From the NCBI GenBank assembly GCA_016706865.1, contig JADJIS010000003.1, forward strand, positions 1,922,001-1,986,000: a stretch of DNA of 64,000 nt, read 5' to 3'. The notes beneath the pieces were generated by a model. It searched no databases. It saw nothing but the letters and a program-made list of their open reading frames with translations, and was not told the origin of the DNA. How positions within the stretch are numbered: position 1 is the first letter of the stretch; every line of letters begins with the position of its first letter. Below, in pieces: positions 45,523 through 53,411 of the stretch. The position numbers were made by a program, and so were the translations under genes. Source of the DNA: Bacteroidota bacterium. GTDB lineage: Bacteria; Bacteroidota; Bacteroidia; Chitinophagales; BACL12.

Positions 45523-46296
45523 ATGACCAATATAAATCTATTAAAAGAAAAATTTGGTACAAATCGCATCCCGTATGCTGAACTTTTAAAAGCAGATGAG
45601 TGGAAAACAAAAAGAGCCGAAATTCTTGAAAGAGATCTTCATATGTGCCAGAATTGCGGTAATAAAAAAAGTCACTTCTATCGTGGTTTTCAATTACTTT
45701 TTAAAGAAACAAATTCAGGCACAATAAAGGGTACTAATCAGTTCCCAATTACTCCATCGGAATTGAAAGAAAAGCTTGGTGTTGATAAAATAGAAGTATT
45801 TACATCTCCGCTCAATGATGGCCAATACTTTGGCTTGACATCTAAGGGTGACATAATACTTGTCAATTACTCCCCTTTATTACATCAAACTGAAGGCGTT
45901 ATTTGGGAGGCATCATTGTCCACAGGAGATTCTTTTTATTTATTAACAGTAAGCGAAGACAATACTTTTCGTCACATTGAATATATTATTCCCACTATTA
46001 TTGAAAAACCAATTCATATTCATATACATCATAAGTTTTACTATTTAAAGAAGTATCCATGGGAGTATGATAATGATTGCCTAATTGCGCTGTGCAATGA
46101 ATGCCACTTCCACTTACACGACCATGAATATATTCCCGTTTACGAAAACCGTGATGGAATGCTTGTTGACCTACAACTTAGTCCATGTGAGAGATGCAAT
46201 GGCGCTGGTGTTTTTCCAGAGTATTCACATGTAGAAGACGGAGTGTGTTTTAGATGCAATGGGGAACGATATGAAGAATTAATTCTTCAAAAATAA
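45523..46296 (+). CDS. HNH endonuclease-like protein with C-terminal zinc-finger knuckles
   Basis: This 257-residue protein has an N-terminal CxxC pair (DLHMCQNCGNKKSHFY, about residues 41-56), then a long insertion, then the HNH core HIHHKFYYLKKYPWEYDNDCLIALCNECHFHLH (split here: HIHHKFYYL and DNDCLIALCNECHFHLH). The insertion of about 110 residues is beta-rich. The C-terminus has CERCNGAGVF and CFRCNGERY, DnaJ-type zinc knuckles. It may be a DNA nuclease used in defence or element biology. It stands alone on the plus strand after the repeat array. Confidence 0.75.
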   Translation: MTNINLLKEKFGTNRIPYAELLKADEWKTKRAEILERDLHMCQNCGNKKSHFYRGFQLLFKETNSGTIKGTNQFPITPSELKEKLGVDKIEVFTSPLNDGQYFGLTSKGDIILVNYSPLLHQTEGVIWEASLSTGDSFYLLTVSEDNTFRHIEYIIPTIIEKPIHIHIHHKFYYLKKYPWEYDNDCLIALCNECHFHLHDHEYIPVYENRDGMLVDLQLSPCERCNGAGVFPEYSHVEDGVCFRCNGERYEELILQK

Positions 46297-46351
46297 ATTA
46301 TAAATTAGAGAAAAACAACACAATTCAACTTTCTAAGCACTTGTTTATTTA

Positions 46352-47125
46352 TTATTTAAACAATGTACTCTTATATTTCGATTTAAAATATTTTGCATAT
46401 TCACTATCTGGATATTTGTTAATTAGTTCTTTTATTTGTTGCTCCCAATCCGTGACTATTGATATAGGTTCTAACTCGTTATTACTTAATATTATCAAAA
46501 CACCTTCAAGGTATTTGTAAATAGTCTCAAGAAATTCATAAATATATTTATAGCTTTTTATTCTTATAAACCCATATTTTGTTATTTCAAATTCTTTACT
46601 CCTTTCTAATCGGTTCAATAATTTACGGTTGCCCATTCTGCCTATATTTGAATTAAAATGTAAAAGACAATTTCTTACCTCCCGAAATAGGTGAATCCTT
46701 TTCCATTCTTTACTATATTTTTCAAAATTACAATTTGTTAAACTTTCAATTTGCACTTTTGATCTTTCAATATCAATATTTATTCCCTGAATTTCTTCTT
46801 GCTTATTATTGCTAAATTGCACAGAGCAAATTGCTGCCAAATCTTCTAAATATCCTTCTAAAAAAGAATATGCAAGCAAAATCATCGTAGTGTTTATTAA
46901 ATGCGGGTAACGCTTGAAATACTTAAATTCCTCCCGTTCCACCTTTTCTAATATAATATCATCGCTTTTATTCTCCCTTTTCATTCTTGAATATGTCCTT
47001 GCTGCTTGAACATGAGGGTCACTGCGCATATCCTGAAGATCATAAAAATAATCTTTTAAGTCTTTGATAAATTCATTGACATAAAGTTGATCCTTTTCCA
47101 GTTTTGTGTAAAATTTGTTTTTCAT
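46352..47125 (-). CDS. Predicted HEPN-like protein
   Basis: This 257-residue, mostly helical protein has no membrane segments. LINTTMILLAYSFLEGYLEDL followed about 70 residues later by REVRNCLLHFNSNIG gives the HEPN pattern of a helix bundle with an R-x4-H motif (RNCLLH). HEPN proteins are often RNases in defence and toxin-antitoxin systems. The gene is 27 bp after the SRA-like/HNH nuclease and on the same strand, so it is probably its partner. Assignment rests on pattern only. Confidence 0.5.
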   Translation of the reverse strand: MKNKFYTKLEKDQLYVNEFIKDLKDYFYDLQDMRSDPHVQAARTYSRMKRENKSDDIILEKVEREEFKYFKRYPHLINTTMILLAYSFLEGYLEDLAAICSVQFSNNKQEEIQGINIDIERSKVQIESLTNCNFEKYSKEWKRIHLFREVRNCLLHFNSNIGRMGNRKLLNRLERSKEFEITKYGFIRIKSYKYIYEFLETIYKYLEGVLIILSNNELEPISIVTDWEQQIKELINKYPDSEYAKYFKSKYKSTLFK

Positions 47126-47152
47126 ATTACTATTAATAATTTCCCTATAAGC

Positions 47153-48028
47153 CTATCGAAATAGCTGCCTATGCCTTTCTAAATAATTAAAATTCTCAGA
47201 ATTGAAATTTCTTATTTTCTCTTTTCCACTAACTCCAATCAATGCATATGCATTTTTTTCAAAGATTGCAGATAATATGATTTTACCGGTATTTTCAAAA
47301 CTTATTAAACTTTTATCAAACAGCGCATCATAAACCGGTGAAAGTAAAATACCATTATTTACATCTAACCTTTCCTGATCAGTAGAATCTTTCCATGGAA
47401 CAATATGCGAAGCAATTAGGATTTCCGGTTTATTAAAGCCGGTAACGGCGCATTCATATTGCCAACGATGAATAATTCTTTTACGGTATGCACCTTGGCC
47501 AACTCTTGAAGTTACTAGTCCTTTTCGCTCTGTTTCATTCGGGGTATCTAATAAGTGAGCATAATCCAATTCCATTACCGATTGCACACCAACAAATTTG
47601 GATGCAATGGCGGGCAAAGTTGCGCCGGCTCGTTTAAAAAAGTATTTAATACCAACCCTCAAATGTCCGCTACTATCTTTTGTTTCGAAATAATCGAAGT
47701 CATGAAATTCGAGTTCTGAGACAAATTTGACATATGCTGACCGAACATATTCGAAAAGAAAAACCCTCTTTCCATTATTTAAATGTTCGCGAAGTGCTAG
47801 ATTACCCTTTACAAATTTCATATCGCCTTGCTGTCCTTCACCGGTATAGCAAAAAATATTTGGATTGTCCCAACCATCCAAATATCCATGGGCTGCTCCT
47901 TGTATTCCTGTAAAAATGAATATATATGGAAATCTGGCACATGGGGCAATACCTCCCTGTCTGTTACCTCCATATTGATCATGAATTGCAGACCGCTTGT
48001 ATACCATTTCTGTAATAAATGGGAGCAT
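47153..48028 (-). CDS. SRA/YDG-like domain fused to HNH nuclease (type IV restriction candidate)
   Basis: The 291-residue protein has an N-terminal domain with HDQYGGNRQGGI, IFIFTG, and FCYTGEGQQGDMKFVKGNLA, a pattern resembling SRA/YDG modified-base readers (YTG.G......GN.AL). The C-terminal HNH_2 module is CAVTGFNKPEILIASHIVPW, VNNGILLSPVYDALFDK and SLISF. SRA-HNH enzymes such as TagI cut DNA with modified cytosine. It lies divergent to hsdM (181-bp gap) and ahead of the HEPN-like gene. The SRA reading is inference. Confidence 0.75.
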   Translation of the reverse strand: MLPFITEMVYKRSAIHDQYGGNRQGGIAPCARFPYIFIFTGIQGAAHGYLDGWDNPNIFCYTGEGQQGDMKFVKGNLALREHLNNGKRVFLFEYVRSAYVKFVSELEFHDFDYFETKDSSGHLRVGIKYFFKRAGATLPAIASKFVGVQSVMELDYAHLLDTPNETERKGLVTSRVGQGAYRKRIIHRWQYECAVTGFNKPEILIASHIVPWKDSTDQERLDVNNGILLSPVYDALFDKSLISFENTGKIILSAIFEKNAYALIGVSGKEKIRNFNSENFNYLERHRQLFR

Positions 48029-48209
48029 AATGGTTTAAAATTAGGTTTTTTTGCTGAAATAAATTTTCCCTCTAATAATTGCGATATTGTTTATATTCGC
48101 AGGTATTGGGACTTATGATTGTACATGACATCCTGTTGATAGACAATTTAATAACAAGGGATTGTTTGAATCATCACAATTGAATTTTCAAAAAATTAGT
48201 AACTAAAAA

Positions 48210-49685
48210 ATGACCCAAAAACAACTCGAAGTCTACTTGTTGGAAGCCGCCAACATACTACGTGGGATGATTGATGCCGCTGATTTTAAGCAGTATATAT
48301 TTCCATTATTGTTTTTTAAACGAGTGAGTGACCTGTGGGATGAAGAATTCCAAACAGCACTATTGGAAAGTGGTAACGACCTAAGTTATGCTGAATTTGC
48401 AGAAAATCACCGTTTTCAAATACCCAAAGGTTGCCATTGGGAAGACGTAAGAAAGAAAACAGTTGATGTGGGTGCTTACCTGCAAAAAGCATTGAACGGA
48501 GTTGAGAAAGCAAATCTTGAAATACTGCACGATGTCTTTGGCGATGCCCCTTGGACAAACAAACGCCGAATGAGTGACGAAAAAATGCTTGACTTGATTG
48601 AGCATTTCAGTAAGATGAAACTCACTATTGCTGAAGTACCCCACGACATAATGGGCGAAGGCTACGAATACCTGATTAAGAAATTTGCTGACGACAGCGG
48701 ACATACTGCTGCCGAGTTTTACACCAATCGGACCGTTGTAAAACTTATGACACAAATTACCGATCCAAAAAGCAGCGAAAGTATTTATGACCCAACTTGT
48801 GGCAGCGGTGGTATTTTGTTGAGTGCCGCCTTGCATTTGAAAGAGCAAGGCAAAGAATACCGGACTCTGAAATTGTATGGGCAAGAACTTAACTTAATTA
48901 CATCTGCGATTGCACGTATCAACATGTTCATGCACAATGTAGATGAATTTTCGATTGTACAGGGCGACACCTTAGATAGCCCTCAGATATTGGAAAATGA
49001 CGAACTGAAAAAGTTTGACGTAATAATGGCTAACCCACCATACAGTGTAAAAAAGTGGAGCCAAGCCAAGTGGATGAATGACCCTTATGGTAGAAATATT
49101 TGGGGAACTCCACCACAAGGCTGTGCCGACTATGCTTTTCAGCAACACATAATGAAAAGTTTGAACCCCGAAACAGGCCGGTGTGTAGTACTTTGGCCGC
49201 ATGGTGTATTGTTTAGAGACAGCGAATCCGAAATACGCAAACGTATGATTGAAGAAGATTTTGTAGATGCCATTATTGGATTGGGTAAAAACTTATTTTA
49301 CAACAGCAGCATGGAAAGTTGTTTGCTAGTATGTAGAATGAAAAAACCAAAAGAAAGAAAAGGCAAAATTATTTTTATTGATGCCAAAGAGGATTTACGA
49401 ATCGAACGAACTAACGCTTGGCTGGAGCCGCAGCATATAAAAAAGATAAGTGATGCTTATTGGAAATTTAAAAATGTTGAAGGTCTTGTAAAAATAGAAA
49501 GCAATAAAGAAGTATTAGCTAATAATGGCAATCTGAGCATACAATTGTATGTGAAGCAAGTTGTAGGTGACAACAAACATAACACACAAGACCTTATTGC
49601 TCAAGTAAAAACAAGCCAAAAACAGATTAATGCGGCATTGCAGGATTTATTTACTAAACTTAAAAATATTGGTATAAATTCATGA
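48210..49685 (+). CDS. hsdM: Type I restriction-modification methyltransferase subunit HsdM
   Basis: HsdM methylates adenine at N6 and pairs with HsdS for sequence choice. The 491-residue protein has the HsdM N-terminal helical domain (1-140), the AdoMet-binding motif DPTCGSGG (194-201), the catalytic NPPY (275-278) and a C-terminal helical tail that contacts HsdS. Its stop overlaps the hsdS start (ATGA). It is the first gene of the operon. Confidence 0.97.
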   Translation: MTQKQLEVYLLEAANILRGMIDAADFKQYIFPLLFFKRVSDLWDEEFQTALLESGNDLSYAEFAENHRFQIPKGCHWEDVRKKTVDVGAYLQKALNGVEKANLEILHDVFGDAPWTNKRRMSDEKMLDLIEHFSKMKLTIAEVPHDIMGEGYEYLIKKFADDSGHTAAEFYTNRTVVKLMTQITDPKSSESIYDPTCGSGGILLSAALHLKEQGKEYRTLKLYGQELNLITSAIARINMFMHNVDEFSIVQGDTLDSPQILENDELKKFDVIMANPPYSVKKWSQAKWMNDPYGRNIWGTPPQGCADYAFQQHIMKSLNPETGRCVVLWPHGVLFRDSESEIRKRMIEEDFVDAIIGLGKNLFYNSSMESCLLVCRMKKPKERKGKIIFIDAKEDLRIERTNAWLEPQHIKKISDAYWKFKNVEGLVKIESNKEVLANNGNLSIQLYVKQVVGDNKHNTQDLIAQVKTSQKQINAALQDLFTKLKNIGINS

Positions 49686-50782
49686 TTAAGTTGAAAAGAG
49701 ATAAATGGAGAATAGTTCCTTTGGGAGAAATCTGCAAACTGGAATATGGAAATAACCTTACCGATAAAATGCGAAACGGTGGTTCTGTACCTGTTTACGG
49801 TTCTGCTGGAATTGTTGGCTGGCATAATAAACCGTTGACAAAATCACCTACACTAATTGTAGGCAGAAAAGGTTCTGTTGGGAATGTTTTTTATTCAAAT
49901 GTACCTTGCTTTCCAATTGATACAACTTATTATGTTGAAGAATCGGTTTGTAAAGAAAATTTGCGATGGCTTGAATTGTTTTTAAGCAACTTTAATTTAC
50001 GTCAATTGAATATGGCAACTGCCGTTCCTGGGCTTAATAGAAATATTGCTCACTTAATTCAAATCCCTCTGCCCCCACTCGAAGAACAAAATCAAATAAC
50101 TACACTTTTTCAATCTATTGAAGCGGCTATGGGGCAAGTGGATGGGCAGGTGAAGAATTTGAAAGCGTTACAAAAATCACTAGCGAATGGATTGTTGAAT
50201 AAAGAACCTGTTTTCGGAAATTTATTGACAAGCAAAAATTGCACTGTAACCACCTTTGGCGAAATAGCAGAATGCGATAAGAAATATCCAGAACACGAAA
50301 AAGGAGTTGAACGTTTTGTTGGTTTGGAGTGGATTGAAGCAGATAATTTCCAACTACAAGGCTTTGGTGTAGTAGCTAACGGAACCACATTTACCAAACG
50401 TTTTGCATCAGGCGATATTCTATTTGGTAAACGCAGAGCATATCTTAAAAAAGTTGCTGTTGCCCATTTTGATGGAATATGTTCAAGCGATATTTTGGTG
50501 ATAAGAGCTAAAGCAAATAAGATGTTGCAAGAGTTATTACCTTACTACATTTCAGCCGACGCCTTTATTCAGCATGCTGTAAGCACTTCGGCCGGTTCAT
50601 TATCCCCAAGAACCAAATGGAAAGATTTAGCCTTACTTGGAATTTCAATTCCTGATATAAAAACTCAGCAACGGATTTTGGAAGTATTAAAGCTTTTGGA
50701 AACTACTATCAATCAAATCAAAGAACAAAATTCAAATTTAAGGAATTTGAAGACAAAATTATTACATGAAATATTAAACTAA
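49682..50782 (+). CDS. hsdS: Type I restriction specificity subunit HsdS
   Basis: This 366-residue protein has two target-recognition domains (about 1-150 and 180-330), each ending in a helical spacer: IPLPPLEEQNQITTLFQSIE and ISIPDIKTQQRILEVLKLLE. The two repeated spacers set the gap in the bipartite recognition sequence, which cannot be read directly. It overlaps hsdM by 4 bp. hsdR does not follow directly; a two-gene Septu-like unit comes first. Confidence 0.95.
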   Translation: MIKLKRDKWRIVPLGEICKLEYGNNLTDKMRNGGSVPVYGSAGIVGWHNKPLTKSPTLIVGRKGSVGNVFYSNVPCFPIDTTYYVEESVCKENLRWLELFLSNFNLRQLNMATAVPGLNRNIAHLIQIPLPPLEEQNQITTLFQSIEAAMGQVDGQVKNLKALQKSLANGLLNKEPVFGNLLTSKNCTVTTFGEIAECDKKYPEHEKGVERFVGLEWIEADNFQLQGFGVVANGTTFTKRFASGDILFGKRRAYLKKVAVAHFDGICSSDILVIRAKANKMLQELLPYYISADAFIQHAVSTSAGSLSPRTKWKDLALLGISIPDIKTQQRILEVLKLLETTINQIKEQNSNLRNLKTKLLHEILN

Positions 50783-50787
50783 TTGCA

Positions 50788-52506
50788 ATGGTAATAACTG
50801 AAATACATAATTTAGTTTTTGATTACTTGACACGATGGAGCGATACCACGGATGCTAAAAATAATCTTTTTTATATAAGAACAAAACAAGATGAACGGTT
50901 TAAAAAAGGTTATTGGTTTCCGGGTGATGAGTCTTATGTTGCAATATCTTTTTGGACAGGAGGTGATAGTTTAAATAGAACGCCGAATATCTACTTTTGC
51001 ATTGAACCAGACAGAGGAATATTTGCATACATTATTGCGAGAGATTCAATTAATAAAAAAAAATATTTCCAAGCGCTTGCACAAAGCCTGGAAGGCTACA
51101 GCGTAAATAAAAATAAGGATATCTGGAGCAAACAATTAGGCACTTTTGAACAAGATAAAATCACCAATTTATTATCCCAGTATTTAGAAAATGACAAGGA
51201 ATTTATTGATGAATATATAAGAACAACTCTCGACAGAATTAATGAGTCTGATTCATTTCTACTTGAAGATGAATATTCATCAAAATTTGGGTTCATTACA
51301 ATCAATCAATTTAAAAAACTACGCAATAGGGTTGAAAGTATAAATTATGAAAGGAGATTTGAGCATTTAGTCAAAAATACGGAAACTAAAAACCCAGTAG
51401 GCGCCACCGAATTACCTTTAACACTAAGGTCAATTGATATTAAAAATTATAAGGGCATTATAAGTCATGACTTGATTCAAGACTTACCGTTAAATGCTAA
51501 ATGGATTTATATTACAGGGGAAAACGGTATTGGTAAAACAATATTATTACAAGCAATAGCCCTTGGCCTAACTAATTATGAAGAGAACATCAAGCATCTT
51601 ACTAAAGGATGTGAATTAACTATTGGATTTTGCCAAAATGGTAAACACTTTAGAAATAATGTTGTAGAAAAATATAATGAAGATTTTACAAATATAAATC
51701 ATCATTTTATTGGATACGGACCAATTAGACTAATCACTCAGGCAAGTAATTCTCAAAATCAAGAAAGTTTAAATTCTTCCAATATTTATAACCTATTTAA
51801 TAAAGATGGATTATTGAAAAATGTCGACTACCTACTTCTAATGAGTTATATAAAAGAATCTAAGGTCGAGTTTGAGAATTTAAAAAATGCTATAATTAAA
51901 ATTGTCGATAATAGGCTTATAAATATTACTATGAGTATTTATGGTGAAATGCTATATACTGAAGCAGATGAATTAGGGAATGAACTTACTATTCACAATG
52001 TGGATGCATTATCAACTGGTTTCCAAGGGCTAATAAACCTTGTAGGCGATATAATAAGTAGATTTTCATTAATCAATAAAGATATATCGTATGAACAGTA
52101 TGAAGGGATAATTATTATAGATGAATTAGAAAATCATTTACATCCTATATTTCAAAAAAAATTGCCTTCATTACTTTCAAGTATTTTCCCAAAGGTGCAA
52201 TTTATTTGCTCAATTCATAGCCCAATTCCATTGCTAGGTGCTTTGGAAAATTCAGTAATTTTAAATATTAATCGAACCTCAGAGGAAGGTATTACTATCG
52301 AAAGGATTGATCAATTATTTGAATTTGATAAATTGAATCCTAACATCATTTTAACATCCCCGATTTTTGGATTTAAAGATATTTTCCCCATTACATATGA
52401 CCCAGGGAGTGACCGAATTTCTACTGTCGATTATTATAATGATGAGATTTTTAGAAAGACTTTAAAACAAAAATTAGATAATTATCTAAATGAAGATATA
52501 AAATGA
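50788..52506 (+). CDS. ptuA: Septu PtuA-like AAA/ABC-type ATPase with extra N-terminal domain
   Basis: Residues about 210-550 of 572 are an ABC/SMC-like ATPase: Walker A GENGIGKT (244-251), an LSTGFQGL signature (about 409), Walker B IIIIDELENHLHP (441-453) and a SIHSP switch region. It overlaps the HNH gene by 4 bp, the PtuA-PtuB layout of Septu and the ATPase-HNH effectors of Ec78-type retrons. Residues 1-200 form a domain that I do not recognise (GYWFPGDESYVAISFWTGGD, NIYFCIEPDRGIFAYI), which standard PtuA lacks. In Septu, PtuA senses infection and holds PtuB inactive. It starts 5 bp after hsdS. Confidence 0.75.
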   Translation: MVITEIHNLVFDYLTRWSDTTDAKNNLFYIRTKQDERFKKGYWFPGDESYVAISFWTGGDSLNRTPNIYFCIEPDRGIFAYIIARDSINKKKYFQALAQSLEGYSVNKNKDIWSKQLGTFEQDKITNLLSQYLENDKEFIDEYIRTTLDRINESDSFLLEDEYSSKFGFITINQFKKLRNRVESINYERRFEHLVKNTETKNPVGATELPLTLRSIDIKNYKGIISHDLIQDLPLNAKWIYITGENGIGKTILLQAIALGLTNYEENIKHLTKGCELTIGFCQNGKHFRNNVVEKYNEDFTNINHHFIGYGPIRLITQASNSQNQESLNSSNIYNLFNKDGLLKNVDYLLLMSYIKESKVEFENLKNAIIKIVDNRLINITMSIYGEMLYTEADELGNELTIHNVDALSTGFQGLINLVGDIISRFSLINKDISYEQYEGIIIIDELENHLHPIFQKKLPSLLSSIFPKVQFICSIHSPIPLLGALENSVILNINRTSEEGITIERIDQLFEFDKLNPNIILTSPIFGFKDIFPITYDPGSDRISTVDYYNDEIFRKTLKQKLDNYLNEDIK

Positions 52507-53411
52507 TAGCGAGGGATAGAACACACATGCCAATTCCGCAAACTCTAATATCAAACGAATGTTTAAATTCACTTTCAGAAATAATTAACGACATTACTTC
52601 TGGAATTGATACAACAATAAATGCGGGTAAAAAAAAGATTTCCGCTAATTATTATAGAGGTCAAAAATTAACGTTACCTGATGGAAGTGTTGTACAAGAT
52701 GTTGCGTATGCATTGGGAACTCTATATGAATGGAAGTGTGCCTTTTGCGAGTCTAAACGATATAAGCCACAAGTGGAGCATTTTAGACCGAAAAAGAGGG
52801 TTACAGGGCCAGCCCCTAATCCTTTAGGGTATTACTGGTTATGCTATTCATGGACCAATTTATTACCGACTTGTAAAGATTGCAATGAATCAAAACTTAA
52901 TTCATTTCCAATAAATCAACATCATAATCGAGTATTTACTCCTTCATATTTATTAACTCAGGTATTAGACCAAGATACCCTACTTTATCAAAATTCACCA
53001 TTAATTGATGAAGAACCTTTGCTTATTCATCCTGAATATGTCAATCCTGAAGTATGCTTTTCATTTAATTTTAAGGGTGAAATTAGGGGGATAGACGCAG
53101 AAGGCAGAGGTGAAATGACAAAAAACACAATGGGCTTAGATAGTAAAGACTTAAACTTTTTTAGACAAAAGGAAATTGATATATGTGTTGAAATGATTGA
53201 ACTAGCAATATTATATGATGTTGAACAAATGTTTAATGATGTATTGAATAAGATAAGATCCAGGGCATTGAATACAGCGGCGGAATACACCTTGCTCTAT
53301 AAACAAATTTATATAAGATTCGAAGAATTGATACTACCAATTCTACCATTTCCAGTACAAGCCATCGTAATAGAATTATATTTAAATAATAGAGATTTGA
53401 ATGGCATTTAA
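52503..53411 (+). CDS. ptuB: Septu PtuB-like HNH endonuclease
   Basis: This 302-residue protein has CAFCESKRYKPQVEHFRPK (C79, C82, the EH pair near 92-93), GYYWLCYSWTNLLPTCKDCN (C124, C127) and a downstream SKLNSFPI segment. These are the features of the PtuB/retron-Ec78 HNH family (TIGR02646-like). PtuB degrades DNA when released by PtuA. The gene overlaps the ATPase by 4 bp and hsdR by 11 bp. Confidence 0.85.
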   Translation: MIARDRTHMPIPQTLISNECLNSLSEIINDITSGIDTTINAGKKKISANYYRGQKLTLPDGSVVQDVAYALGTLYEWKCAFCESKRYKPQVEHFRPKKRVTGPAPNPLGYYWLCYSWTNLLPTCKDCNESKLNSFPINQHHNRVFTPSYLLTQVLDQDTLLYQNSPLIDEEPLLIHPEYVNPEVCFSFNFKGEIRGIDAEGRGEMTKNTMGLDSKDLNFFRQKEIDICVEMIELAILYDVEQMFNDVLNKIRSRALNTAAEYTLLYKQIYIRFEELILPILPFPVQAIVIELYLNNRDLNGI

